Origin: Microthrixaceae bacterium
Lineage (GTDB): Bacteria; Actinomycetota; Acidimicrobiia; Acidimicrobiales; Microtrichaceae
DNA length: 64,000 nt
NCBI GenBank assembly: GCA_023957995.1
Contig: JAMLGK010000006.1
Span: 62,001 to 126,000, forward strand
Direction: 5' to 3'
Both the position numbers and the translations under genes were made by a program. This document shows, piece after piece, positions 51,941 through 60,264 of the stretch. A model generated the notes under the pieces. It ran no database searches. It worked only from the letters and a program-made list of their open reading frames with translations, and had not been told where the DNA came from. How positions within the stretch are numbered: the first letter of the stretch is position 1; each line of letters opens with the position of its first letter.

Positions 51941-52267
51941 GTGGTTCGGCGAACGCCCGTGCCTCGGGTCGGCGGTGAACGGTCCTCGGTCACACCCGTG
52001 CTGCTTGCCGTGTTGGTCGTCGGGCTTGCGCTGGCCCTGGGGCTTGCTGTGTCGGCGACATCTGTGGTCGAGGCCGAGAGAGCCCGTTCCGTGGCGGACG
52101 CGACGGCTCTGGCCGAGGTGACCGGTGGAAGCGACGCCGGTGACACCGTGGCTTCGGCCAATGGCGCCAGCGTGACCTCGCGGGAGCTCAGCGGTCGGGT
52201 CCGGGTCGTGACCGTGAGCCGTCGCGCTGCGGTGGCATCTGCGGCGGCGACCGGCCGCCGACAGTAG
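51941..52267 (+). CDS. Small TadE/TadG-like membrane protein
   Basis: 108 residues. A basic N-terminus is followed by a membrane helix (VTPVLLAVLVVGLALALGLAVSATSVV) and RARSVADATALAEVTGGSDAG ... ANGASVTSRELSGRVRVVTVSRRA. This order is that of the TadE/TadG-like pilin-assembly proteins of actinobacteria, in which a helix precedes an Ala-rich ADxxALA segment and a short beta part. No other tad/flp gene is near, so its role here is unknown. GTG 51941 has AGGA 5 nt upstream and starts 1 bp after the gyrA stop; starts inside gyrA are possible. Confidence 0.6.
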   Translation: MVRRTPVPRVGGERSSVTPVLLAVLVVGLALALGLAVSATSVVEAERARSVADATALAEVTGGSDAGDTVASANGASVTSRELSGRVRVVTVSRRAAVASAAATGRRQ

Positions 52268-52270
52268 GAT
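52265..52270 (+). promoter_or_regulatory. -10 hexamer TAGGAT of leaderless DUF3566 gene
   Basis: TAGGAT is followed by 8 nt and GTG 52279; its first bases are the stop codon of the preceding gene. Confidence 0.5.
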
Positions 52271-52278
52271 CCATCGAC

Positions 52279-52824
52279 GTGACCGCTACCACCAACCCGG
52301 CCCCGGACCGGGCGGAGCAGGCCCGCGACCCGCAGCCCGAGTCCGCGGGCGCGACCGAGCCCGGTCAGCGTCGTGTGCTGGGCTACCGCCGCCAACGATT
52401 CGAGGCCCGCAAGGTCAGGCGGCTGATCCGCCACGTCGACCCCTGGTCGATGCTCAAGCTCTCGCTGCTGATGGCCCTCTGCATGTGGGTGGTGGTGATG
52501 ATCGCGTCGGTGATCATCTGGTCGGTGGCCAACAACACGGGCGCAATGAGCAGTCTCGAGGACTTCTTCAACGACAGTCTGCAGCTGGAGGACTTCAAGT
52601 TGTCCGGCGACGTACTGTTCCGGCAGTTCGGACTGGTCAGCCTGCTCTTCTCGCTCGGAGCGGCGGCGACGGTGGTGGTGGCGACACTGGTGTTCAACCT
52701 GATCAGCGACATCATCGGCGGTGTTTGGATCTCGGTCATCGAAGAGGAGACCGCCCGACCGGTGGGGTCCCCGGATCCTGCGGGATTCGACCAGGGTGAC
52801 GCCGAATCGGGGTCGCCACTCTGA
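52279..52824 (+). CDS. DUF3566 membrane protein
   Basis: 181 residues. A disordered N-terminus, then VRRLIRHVDPWSMLKLSLLMALCMWVVVMIASVIIWSVANNTGAMSSLEDFFND and a second helix (FGLVSLLFSLGAAATVVVATLVFNLISDIIGGVWISVIEE) match the actinobacterial DUF3566 family, which follows gyrA in many genomes. Two membrane helices; function unknown. GTG start of leaderless type. Confidence 0.9.
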   Translation: MTATTNPAPDRAEQARDPQPESAGATEPGQRRVLGYRRQRFEARKVRRLIRHVDPWSMLKLSLLMALCMWVVVMIASVIIWSVANNTGAMSSLEDFFNDSLQLEDFKLSGDVLFRQFGLVSLLFSLGAAATVVVATLVFNLISDIIGGVWISVIEEETARPVGSPDPAGFDQGDAESGSPL

Positions 52825-52865
52825 GTCGGACGCAGGCCACGTTCGCCGCACGGGTCGTGGCCAGC

Positions 52866-52871
52866 TACGCT
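52866..52871 (+). promoter_or_regulatory. -10 hexamer TACGCT of tRNA-Ile
   Basis: TACGCT ends 15 nt before the mature 5' end of tRNA-Ile. Confidence 0.4.
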
Positions 52872-52886
52872 TGCCGACCGCTGTGC

Positions 52887-52960
<74 letters not shown>

Positions 52961-52961
52961 C

Positions 52962-53105
52962 GTGAATCGACCCAGAGCCGCCGGCGTTGCGATCGCCATG
53001 GGTGCGTTGCTCGCGGCGTTTCTGCGGATCAGGGGTTCGAGGCCCAACCCCCCGGCTCCGGGTGGTTGGACCGACCTCGACGAGGATGCTCTGGCCGAAC
53101 CGTGA
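52962..53105 (+). CDS. Small membrane protein abutting tRNA-Ile
   Basis: 47 residues: MNRPRAAGVAIAMGALLAAFLRIRGSRPNPPAPGG followed by WTDLDEDALAEP. One membrane helix with basic residues on both sides and an acidic C-terminus. GTG 52962 lies two bases after the tRNA discriminator base, so the mRNA would begin at the processed tRNA 3' end and be leaderless. Its TGA overlaps the GTG of the next gene (GTGA), a coupling that argues that it is real. No family recognised. Confidence 0.55.
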   Translation: MNRPRAAGVAIAMGALLAAFLRIRGSRPNPPAPGGWTDLDEDALAEP

Positions 53106-54097
53106 GCGCGCCCGTAGCGATACTCGGGGTCGGGGTCATCGGTGGTCGCGCTGCCCGGGAACTGGTCTCGGGCGATTCGATCGGGGTGTCCCTCGGCTCC
53201 TCCCGCGAGCAGCGGCGAGCCGAACTCGAGAGAGCCTTCGGATCAGCTGTGTCGGTCAGCGACATCGAGGGCGCGGTTTCGCGGCACACGCGCGTGGTGG
53301 TGTTGAGCGGGGCGGGAGACGACCAGGTTCGCCTGGCGGCGCGCCATCTCGCAGACGGCCGACACGTCATCACCACGGTGGACCTCCACGACGACGCGGC
53401 CGCCCTGCTGGCTCTCGACGAGACCGCTCGAGCGGCCGGCAGAACCCTGCTCGTGGGGTGTTGTTTCTCACCGGGGTTGTCGGATCTGTTGGCTGCCCAT
53501 GCCGGACGGTCCTTCGACACGGTGGACGAGGTGCACGTGGCCCGACACGGTGCCGCGGGCCCCCGCTGCGAGGCACACCGCCGGGGGGCGTTGGTGGGAG
53601 ATGCGCACGTGCTGAGGTCCGGAGTGTTCGAGACCGAACGAGCGGGTGGCGGCAGAGAACTCTCCTGGTTCCCGGATCCTCTGGGAGGCCGGGATTCGTT
53701 CCTGGCCGGCACCGCCGAGCCACTCCTGGCGAAATGGGCGATTCCGACGTTGCAGCGCGCGTCGGCCCGACTGACAGCGCAGCCGCTGGAGCACCTCGTC
53801 GGCTGCCTCGGCCTGCCCCGGCGGGCACCGGGTGGGTCGGAGGGCGGTGTGGGCGCGATCCGGGTCGAGGTGCGGGGCCTGCTCGGAGGTAGCCGACACT
53901 CGGTGGTGCTCGGGGTCCTTGACCGGCCGGGAGTCGCCTCTGCGGCCCTGATCGCTGATCTGGCGGTCGCCCTGCTCGAATCCGGTGCCCCCTGTGGAGC
54001 GATCACGGCTGGCTCGCTCGTGGCTCCGGGCACTCTGCTGAGGAGTCTCCGCAGGCGGGGTGTGAGGGTGGCCGAGCTGGTCGGCCATTCCGGGTAG
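53102..54097 (+). CDS. Saccharopine-dehydrogenase-like NAD(P)-binding protein
   Basis: 331 residues. The N-terminus APVAILGVGVIGGRAARELVSGDSIGVSLGSS is a Rossmann dinucleotide site (GVGVIG), followed by TRVVVLSGAGDDQVRLAARHLADGRHVITTVDLHDDAAALLALDETARAAGRTLLVGCCFSPGLSDLLAAHA, which resembles saccharopine dehydrogenase-type and related oxidoreductases. The C-terminal domain is less clear. Substrate unknown. It starts inside the stop codon of the small membrane gene. Confidence 0.75.
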   Translation: MSAPVAILGVGVIGGRAARELVSGDSIGVSLGSSREQRRAELERAFGSAVSVSDIEGAVSRHTRVVVLSGAGDDQVRLAARHLADGRHVITTVDLHDDAAALLALDETARAAGRTLLVGCCFSPGLSDLLAAHAGRSFDTVDEVHVARHGAAGPRCEAHRRGALVGDAHVLRSGVFETERAGGGRELSWFPDPLGGRDSFLAGTAEPLLAKWAIPTLQRASARLTAQPLEHLVGCLGLPRRAPGGSEGGVGAIRVEVRGLLGGSRHSVVLGVLDRPGVASAALIADLAVALLESGAPCGAITAGSLVAPGTLLRSLRRRGVRVAELVGHSG

Positions 54098-54264
54098 TCG
54101 GCCCGACCGGGACTCCTCCGGCGCTCTGGATCGTCGGCTTGCCGCAGGAATCTCATCCACCACTCTCGGTGACCAAGGTCACCACGGCGCGGACAAGTTG
54201 GCGCTAAAGGTACGGCCACCAGCTGCCGAAATCTCACACAGAGTGGTGCGATAGATCGTCCGCG

Positions 54265-54284
54265 CAGAAAATTCGGAATTTCTG
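54265..54284. promoter_or_regulatory. Imperfect inverted repeat upstream of the sigma gene
   Basis: CAGAAAATTCGGAATTTCTG is palindromic apart from one extra A; it stands out as AT-rich in a GC-rich gap and ends 57 bp before the sigma factor start. It could be an operator. The rest of the 240-bp gap shows no gene. Confidence 0.45.
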
Positions 54285-54341
54285 CTCAAGTCTTCGGCCC
54301 GCGCGCGCCGATGTCATCCGTGCTGGTCCCCAGGAGGATTG

Positions 54342-55241
54342 ATGTCTGAAACGTCGCACTTGCCGAATGATGAAGAAGCCACAGCGCTGGTCGAGGCACA
54401 TCTGCCTCTGGTCAACCACGTGGTGTTCCAGGTGGCGGTGAACTTCCCACGCCACGTCGACCGCGACGAGCTCGTGAACGCCGGAGCGATCGGCCTGGTC
54501 GAAGCCGCCAAGCGCTTTGACGAGAGCCGCGGTGTGCCCTTCAACAGGTTCGCCGCCCAGCGCATTCGAGGAGCCATCATCGACGCCGTGCGCTCGGCCG
54601 ACTGGGCGCCGCGTTCGGTTCGTACGCTGGCCCGTCGCCTGGATGCGGTGGAGCAGCGACTGGCCGGGAGCCTCGGCCGACTTCCCAGCATCGGGGAGAC
54701 CGCCTCGGAACTGGGAATGTCGACCGAAGAGGTGCACGCCCTGCGGGACCGCATCTTCCGCTCGGTGGTGCTGGCCTTCGAGCACGTGGTCAGCGAAGAG
54801 GCTGATGAGGAACTCACACTGATCGACATGCTGGCCGACGACGGCCGCGAACCCGATGCAGAGCTCGAGGACCGCGAACTGAAGGCCTACCTCCGCGAGG
54901 CGATCGCACATCTCCCGGAGCGCCACCGCCTGATCGTGGTCGGCTACTTCATCCAGGAGCGCACCAGCGAGGACCTGGCCAGGTTCCTGGGGGTGACCGA
55001 ATCCCGCATCTCACAGATGCGCACCGAGGCCCTGTCGATGCTCAAGCGGGGAATAGAGGCTCAGTACACCCCGGGAGCCGAGGAGCCGACCGGTCTCGTC
55101 GAACGTCGTCGGGCGGACTATGCCCGACGTATCGGCGAGTCGTCCCAGGTGGGAGACCGGATCGTGGAGCGAGCCGAGCCGGACTCCGACGACCACTTCT
55201 GCGACGAGATCGATCGTCTGGTCGAGTTCGTAGGGGCCTGA
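54342..55241 (+). CDS. Group 3 sigma-70 factor, FliA/WhiG/SigF type
   Basis: 299 residues. Region 2: LVEAHLPLVNHVVFQVAVNFPRHVDRDELVNAGAIGLVEAAKRFDESRGVPFNRFAAQRIRGAIIDAVRSADWAPRSVR; region 3: RLAGSLGRLPSIGETASELGMSTEEVHALR; region 4: AIAHLPERHRLIVVGYFIQERTSEDLARFLGVTESRISQMRTEAL. The order and the RGAIID motif are those of FliA/WhiG factors. AGGAGG lies 4 nt before ATG 54342. No flagellar gene is near, so motility or differentiation control cannot be told. A 60-residue extra C-terminus follows region 4. Confidence 0.93.
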   Translation: MSETSHLPNDEEATALVEAHLPLVNHVVFQVAVNFPRHVDRDELVNAGAIGLVEAAKRFDESRGVPFNRFAAQRIRGAIIDAVRSADWAPRSVRTLARRLDAVEQRLAGSLGRLPSIGETASELGMSTEEVHALRDRIFRSVVLAFEHVVSEEADEELTLIDMLADDGREPDAELEDRELKAYLREAIAHLPERHRLIVVGYFIQERTSEDLARFLGVTESRISQMRTEALSMLKRGIEAQYTPGAEEPTGLVERRRADYARRIGESSQVGDRIVERAEPDSDDHFCDEIDRLVEFVGA

Positions 55242-55265
55242 ACAGCAGCGTCTGGTGTCGCAGTC

Positions 55266-56459
55266 CTAGGGCAGGAAATCAAGCCCACCGGGGTAGACCG
55301 CGAGGTAGATGAGCAGCAGCTGCAGTGCAGCGAACACCGTGGCCACCACGGCGAACAGCTTGCCCTTCAGTTCAACGCCGACCGCGGCAACCAACGGGAA
55401 TGCGCGCAGCACCACCCTCGGCGGCACCGACAGCGTGTTCAGCCATCCGGCCATGAACACTGCCACCGCGAAGATCCAGACTTCTGCCGGTGGTCTCCAT
55501 CGCCAGAGGGCGTAGAACGCCGCTACAGCGAAGATGATTGCGGCTGTACGCAACACCACACCCAGGGTCACGCTGTCACCACCAACGACCGCGAACGCGG
55601 TGTCGCGCAGGTGAACGATCGACGTCTTGCCGAAATCCGGTTTCAGCCCGAACGCCTGATTCTGAACACGGAAGTAGGCACCCGCAACCCCCGTCTGCCA
55701 GCCGATGTAGCCGAGTGCCAACACGGCGCCCACCGGTGCAAGAGCTGGGGCAAGTAGGGCCTTCCAGTCACGATCGGTTCGTATGGCCCGGTATGCAACC
55801 CACGCCAACGGGAGCACCAGCACCGCGGCATCGGGTCGGGTTGCTGTTGCCAGGGCGGCGAGGATGCCAGCTACCAGCCAGTGACTGCGACGGACAGCAA
55901 GTAGGGCGCCCACCGAGAAGGCCAGCACCAGCGCTTCGGTGTAGGCCAAGGAGAAGACGAAGGCTCCCGGAAACACAGCGAACATGATCGCGGCGCGCTC
56001 AGCCGCAGCGGACCCGCTGATCGATCGCACCAGTTCCCGGAGGAGGAGCATGGCTACGAACGCAGCGACGGTCGTGACCAAGATCGCGGCTGCCACCGCA
56101 CTTCCCGGGGTCACCACGTCCACCGCGGCGATCAGGGCTGGGTAGAGCGGGAAGAAGCTGACGCTGCTCTGGGCAGTCTCGCCTGTCGGGGTGGTGGGGA
56201 CGTGGTCCGGGTAGCCGTTCTCGGCGATGTCGAGGTAGAAATAGCCGTCCCAGCTCGTCAGCTGGCCCTCGATGCCTTGGTATGGCTCAGGTCCCACGGT
56301 CGGTAGCTCGACCTGCACGGGTTCGGTCGGAGCCAATGCCAGCGCTGCGAAAGCCGCGACGCGCACGACCACGAACACGGCGATCGGGAGCCACGGCGGT
56401 AGGGCGGAGGAGCGCCCGTCACCCCCAGTGGAGCGTTCTTCATCGGTGATCGTGCTCAT
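55266..56459 (-). CDS. PIG-V-like GT-C mannosyltransferase
   Basis: 397 residues with about ten membrane helices. SWDGYFYLDIAENGYP in the first outer loop is the WDxxYY-like motif of PIG-V-type GT-C glycosyltransferases (acidic residue for the lipid-linked sugar), followed by SFFPLYPALIAAV and AYTEALVLAFSVGALLAVRR. Bacterial members mannosylate cell-envelope glycolipids. The frame starts ATG 56459. It is convergent with the sigma gene; the next gene upstream is hisN. Confidence 0.83.
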   Translation of the reverse strand: MSTITDEERSTGGDGRSSALPPWLPIAVFVVVRVAAFAALALAPTEPVQVELPTVGPEPYQGIEGQLTSWDGYFYLDIAENGYPDHVPTTPTGETAQSSVSFFPLYPALIAAVDVVTPGSAVAAAILVTTVAAFVAMLLLRELVRSISGSAAAERAAIMFAVFPGAFVFSLAYTEALVLAFSVGALLAVRRSHWLVAGILAALATATRPDAAVLVLPLAWVAYRAIRTDRDWKALLAPALAPVGAVLALGYIGWQTGVAGAYFRVQNQAFGLKPDFGKTSIVHLRDTAFAVVGGDSVTLGVVLRTAAIIFAVAAFYALWRWRPPAEVWIFAVAVFMAGWLNTLSVPPRVVLRAFPLVAAVGVELKGKLFAVVATVFAALQLLLIYLAVYPGGLDFLP

Positions 56460-56554
56460 TTGTCCCCCGCTCTCCTAAAAGCGAGCAGAAGCTATCACCG
56501 ACCGCCGGAGTGCCCTGTAGATTCCGCATGCCTCCAAGTCCGGCCATCGGCTGA

Positions 56555-56577
56555 CGACACCTCAGTGCTCGGTGTCG
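56555..56577 (-). terminator. Hairpin after hisN
   Basis: CGACACC (56555-56561) pairs with GGTGTCG (56571-56577) around a 9-nt loop, 11 bp beyond the hisN stop on the minus strand. No T-run follows. Confidence 0.4.
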
Positions 56578-56588
56578 GGCCCCGGCGT

Positions 56589-57383
56589 TCAGGTCAGCAG
56601 CTCCACCCACAGGCGGTGATCCCCGCCTGTGGAAGCGACCGCTGAGAGACCATACGGTCGGTCGTGTCCCGGTACCGTGACCTCGGGTGAGCCATCCCGG
56701 CGCGTTATCGTGCCGCCGGACTCCTTGATCACGAGGGCTGGAGCGGCGAGATCCCACCACTCGAGTTGGGGATCGAACATGGCGTCAGCGCGGCCGCTCG
56801 CCACCAGCGCATAGCCGTAGGCATCGCCCCAGGTCCTGACCAGCACGCCGGCGTCGGCCACGCGGTCGTGCATCGCCCCGTCCCAGTCGTGAAAGCCCGA
56901 GACGCACAGCACGCGGCCGTTCAGGTCGGCCTTCTGGTCGTTCTCTGCCCGGCCGATCCGTCGACCGTTGAACCAACACCCCTCCCCCCGGACGGCCCAG
57001 AGTGTCTCGCCGAGCGCCGGCAGGTTGATGATCCCGATTCGGGTGCCGTGTTGATCCGCTACGGCGAGCAGGTTCGAGTAGGTGGCCACGCCGTGTGAGA
57101 AGGCCTTGGTGCCATCGATCGGATCGATGATCCAGGTTCGTCCGGTCGTTCCCTCGGTCGAGCCCCCCTCCTCGCCGAGGATCGCATCGTCGGGGAACAC
57201 GCTTTCGATCCGCGTCCGGAGCAGTTCCTCGGTACGCCGATCTGCAACCGTGACCGGCGTACCGTCGCCCTTGGAGTCGACGGTCAGTTCCGGGTCCCTG
57301 AAGTGCTCGAGGGTGAGAGCTCCGGCCTCTCGGACCCACTCGAGGGCCAGCTCTGTGATCTCGTTGTCGCCGCCATCGGTCAT
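56589..57383 (-). CDS. hisN: Inositol-monophosphatase-family phosphatase, likely histidinol-phosphatase
   Basis: 264 residues. Metal-binding motifs: GEEGGST (Glu) and WIIDPIDGTKAFSHG (DPIDGT), plus WWDLAAPALVIKESGGTIT near the C-terminus. The sequence PIDGTKAF is typical of HisN-type histidinol-phosphatases, which complete histidine synthesis in actinobacteria, as opposed to DGTxNF of inositol phosphatases. No other his gene is near, so the assignment is by family. Confidence 0.85.
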   Translation of the reverse strand: MTDGGDNEITELALEWVREAGALTLEHFRDPELTVDSKGDGTPVTVADRRTEELLRTRIESVFPDDAILGEEGGSTEGTTGRTWIIDPIDGTKAFSHGVATYSNLLAVADQHGTRIGIINLPALGETLWAVRGEGCWFNGRRIGRAENDQKADLNGRVLCVSGFHDWDGAMHDRVADAGVLVRTWGDAYGYALVASGRADAMFDPQLEWWDLAAPALVIKESGGTITRRDGSPEVTVPGHDRPYGLSAVASTGGDHRLWVELLT

Positions 57384-57414
57384 ACCTGCAGTCTCGCGTG
57401 TGGTTGGGGGTCTG

Positions 57415-57420
57415 CTAGGA
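57415..57420 (+). promoter_or_regulatory. Near -10 hexamer TAGGAA before tesB
   Basis: TAGGAA lies 7 nt before GTG 57428; the last base deviates from TANNNT. Confidence 0.35.
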
Positions 57421-57427
57421 ACGCGCC

Positions 57428-58255
57428 GTGACCCACACAGACTCTCCGGAGATGTCCATGGAACAGATCCTCTCCCTCTCCGAGGCTGCTCCCGGGTCGC
57501 TGATGGGTGCCGGGCCCGAATACCCCTGGGGTGGCCTCTACGGCGGCCAGATCGTGGCCCAGGGGCTCCTGGCGGCAGGTGTCGGTGTTGACCCCGAGTA
57601 CCTACCGCACAGCGTCAGGGCCTATTTCATCAGGCGTGGTCGGCAGGCAGAACCGGTCACCTACGAAGTGGATCCCATCCGCGACGGCCGGAGCTTCTGC
57701 ACCCGACGGGTGGTCGCCCACCAGGGTGGCCAACCCATCGGCAACCTCGAGGCCTCGTTCCAACGCACGGAACCGTCCGAGGACATCGAGACGATCGCGA
57801 TCGACACCTTCGTTCCCCAACCCGACGAAGGCGGATCCGAATCGTGGTCGGAGGCCTTCGATCGGGTCACCGTCGACTCGGCTGTCACAGCGCCCGGAGT
57901 CGGTCGCGCAACCGCCTGGATCCGATCGACCCCTCTTCCCGAGGGATCTGGCCCACTGCTCAACGCGGCTGCGCTCGCCTTCGTCTCCGACGACCTACCC
58001 ACCGATGCCGTGATCAGGAGTCATCCGGTGAGTCGCGGTCGCACCGACCTGTGGGACCCGCCCCTGTTCAGCGCCAGCCTGGATCACACGATCTGGTTCC
58101 ACCGCCCGGCCGACGCCGACCGCTGGCAACTGCACGACTTCCGGTGCCACAGCTATGTGGGTGGTCGGGGATTGGCCCTGGGGCACATCCACACCCTCTC
58201 GGGTACACACGTTGCGACCGTCGCGCAGGAGGTCCTCCTACGGGTGGACAGCTGA
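57428..58255 (+). CDS. tesB: Acyl-CoA thioesterase II
   Basis: 275 residues, double hot-dog fold. RVYGGQVxAQ-type motif appears as GGLYGGQIVAQGLLAAG, followed by HSVRAYFIRRGRQAEPVTYEVDPIRDGRSFCTRRVVAHQGGQPI; the second hot dog has PLFSASLDHTIWFHRPADADRWQLHDFRCHSYVGGRGLALG. It hydrolyses medium or long acyl-CoA. It is divergent from hisN and followed 95 bp later by the coiled-coil gene. Confidence 0.93.
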   Translation: MTHTDSPEMSMEQILSLSEAAPGSLMGAGPEYPWGGLYGGQIVAQGLLAAGVGVDPEYLPHSVRAYFIRRGRQAEPVTYEVDPIRDGRSFCTRRVVAHQGGQPIGNLEASFQRTEPSEDIETIAIDTFVPQPDEGGSESWSEAFDRVTVDSAVTAPGVGRATAWIRSTPLPEGSGPLLNAAALAFVSDDLPTDAVIRSHPVSRGRTDLWDPPLFSASLDHTIWFHRPADADRWQLHDFRCHSYVGGRGLALGHIHTLSGTHVATVAQEVLLRVDS

Positions 58256-58350
58256 GTAGTCAGCAGCTTTGACTACAGAACCAACGGTTGGTGCCGACGG
58301 GAGAATGTGGAACACATACCCTCCCGGGAACACAAGCCCTCCCGCCAGCC

Positions 58351-60261
58351 GTGAGACTCCGAAGCCTGTCGCGCGAATCAGGCCTCTGGTCGCCGCTGGA
58401 GTTCCATCCAGCACTGACGGTTCTGGTGAGCGAGGACGATGGCCTCCGGGAGCACCTCGTCGGGACGCTCGCCGACCTCTACGCCCTGGCCGGAAGCGAC
58501 GTCGTCGGAAGCATCGAGTACTCGGGCTTCGAGATGCCACTCGACCAGACGTCGGTGGTGTCGCTCGACCTGCACGGTGGAGGACCGGTACTCCTCGATG
58601 CGACTGATCTGCACCGGATTCGCGAGAAGCTGCGCGAGACCTTCCGTCACGACACCGAGCAGAGCGTGGAGAGGCTCGGCGAAGACATCGACGTGCTCGA
58701 CGCGAAGGTGTTGGCTGCGCTCAGAACCGCCGAGGCGACCGAGGCCGCCGCCGGCGCCGGCAGCGAGGAACTGGCCGCCGGTGAGGCCCTTCTGGAGCAA
58801 CTGGCCGAGGAGCTGGACCAACTCAGGCAACGCCCCGAAGTGCTGGCTGGGGAGTTGGCAGACGCGCAGGAACGGCTGGCCGAACAGGAATCGATCACAG
58901 ACCGCGTGGAGACGATCACGGTTGCGCTGACCGAACGGCTCGATCCACTCGGCGACTACCTGTCGAGCCTGCGGATCGGAGACCCGACGGAACACATCCG
59001 CGAGGAGCTGGCGGAACTCATCGGGTTGGGTCACGCGGATGGCACAGTGCCCACCGCGGTGCTCGAATGGCTCGAGCAGATGCAGACCGGCGAGGCAGCT
59101 CCGTCCGCCACCGTGGTCGAGCATCTCGAGGAGATCCGTCGAATCGACTCGCAATGGCAGGAGTTGGCCCGGGTCGGCGTCGAAGGAGATGCCGAGGTGA
59201 TCGAAGCGCGGGCGCAACACGACCGCGCCACCGAACGTCTGGCCTGGTTGGAGGAACTCGCAGAGTCCGGTCTGCTCGCCGATCGGGCCCGTGCTGAGAT
59301 CGACGAGGCCCACGAGTCCGGGGATGTGACAGCCGAATCCGAGGTGCTGGAGCGCTACGGCTTCGAGTCCTACCTCGACTACACGATCGCGCTGTCCACG
59401 CGTTCGGTGAGCGAGGCGTTGAACTCCACTCTCTCCGATGCCCGGGTAGCGGTTGTCGGCACATCCGATGCTCTCGACGCGGCGCGTGCCCAGTCAGCCG
59501 ACACTCGGACGGCCCTGGGGGACCGGCGCCAGGAACTGCGCGAGCGGGTACGAGCCAGCACCGGCGTGGACGCAGACGAACTCTCGGTGGAGGCACTGTC
59601 GCTGATTCCCCAACGGCCGGCCGAGCTGGACTCCCTGGGCGATGTCCTGGCAGCCGCTCTGGAGGGAGCACGCGAGCGATTGGAGTCGTGCAGAGCGGAC
59701 GTCGCGTCGATCACGACCGAGATCGACGAGCTGGGTGACGGGAGCGACATCGAACAGCGCATGGAGGCAGAACGCCGCCGACTCGACGAACTCGAATCCC
59801 TGCTCGTGCAGGCGACCGAGGTCCGCGACGCAAATGTCGCCGATCTCGAGGCGATGCGGGGCCAGCAGGCCGCACTTCAGGATCGGCTGGACCACGGTCG
59901 GGAGCTCCTCGAATCACTCGAGGGAGCGGTGGGCCCGATGGTGCCCGGTGAGTTGGATGCGATCGTGGATCACGTGGCTGAGCGTGTCTCTGGTGCAGGC
60001 AAGGATCCGGTGCCGCTGGTCCTGGTGCAGGTGACGGATTCCTCCGAGGAAGACCCCGAGGACGTCCTGCAACTCTGCTCGAGGCTCGCTTCGATCACCC
60101 AGGTGGTGTTCGTCTCGGGGGATGACCGTGTGATCCGTTGGGCCAAGCACCTGAACGCCGACGCCGGCATCCTCGTGCGTCCCGGTCGACGGGCCTGGTT
60201 GGGTCGCCGGCTGGCACGCCGTCAGCGTGACCGATCCGCAGCATCGTCGGGCTCCGACTGA
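58351..60261 (+). CDS. SMC/RecN-like coiled-coil protein with degenerate nucleotide-binding motifs
   Basis: 636 residues. The N-terminus VRLRSLSRESGLWSPLEFHPALTVLVSEDDGLREHLVGTLADLYAL follows the pattern of SMC/RecN/AAA-type N-domains, but the P-loop position reads SEDDGLREH instead of GPNGSGKS. A long helical coiled-coil region covers about residues 85-560. The C-terminus PLVLVQVTDSSEEDPEDVLQLCSRLASITQVVFVSGDDRVIRWAKHLNA resembles the Walker B to D-loop part of such ATPases, again without LLDD. It is thus probably a non-ATPase relative. GTG 58351 was chosen by this match; TACCCT at 58317 may be its -10. Confidence 0.7.
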   Translation: MRLRSLSRESGLWSPLEFHPALTVLVSEDDGLREHLVGTLADLYALAGSDVVGSIEYSGFEMPLDQTSVVSLDLHGGGPVLLDATDLHRIREKLRETFRHDTEQSVERLGEDIDVLDAKVLAALRTAEATEAAAGAGSEELAAGEALLEQLAEELDQLRQRPEVLAGELADAQERLAEQESITDRVETITVALTERLDPLGDYLSSLRIGDPTEHIREELAELIGLGHADGTVPTAVLEWLEQMQTGEAAPSATVVEHLEEIRRIDSQWQELARVGVEGDAEVIEARAQHDRATERLAWLEELAESGLLADRARAEIDEAHESGDVTAESEVLERYGFESYLDYTIALSTRSVSEALNSTLSDARVAVVGTSDALDAARAQSADTRTALGDRRQELRERVRASTGVDADELSVEALSLIPQRPAELDSLGDVLAAALEGARERLESCRADVASITTEIDELGDGSDIEQRMEAERRRLDELESLLVQATEVRDANVADLEAMRGQQAALQDRLDHGRELLESLEGAVGPMVPGELDAIVDHVAERVSGAGKDPVPLVLVQVTDSSEEDPEDVLQLCSRLASITQVVFVSGDDRVIRWAKHLNADAGILVRPGRRAWLGRRLARRQRDRSAASSGSD

Positions 60262-60264
60262 GTG

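Noticed and set aside
50548..52851. A 767-codon open frame on the minus strand opposite gyrA
   Set aside because: It is a GC-driven shadow: its translation is rich in Arg, His and Asp without domain motifs, and gyrA on the other strand is complete and conserved.
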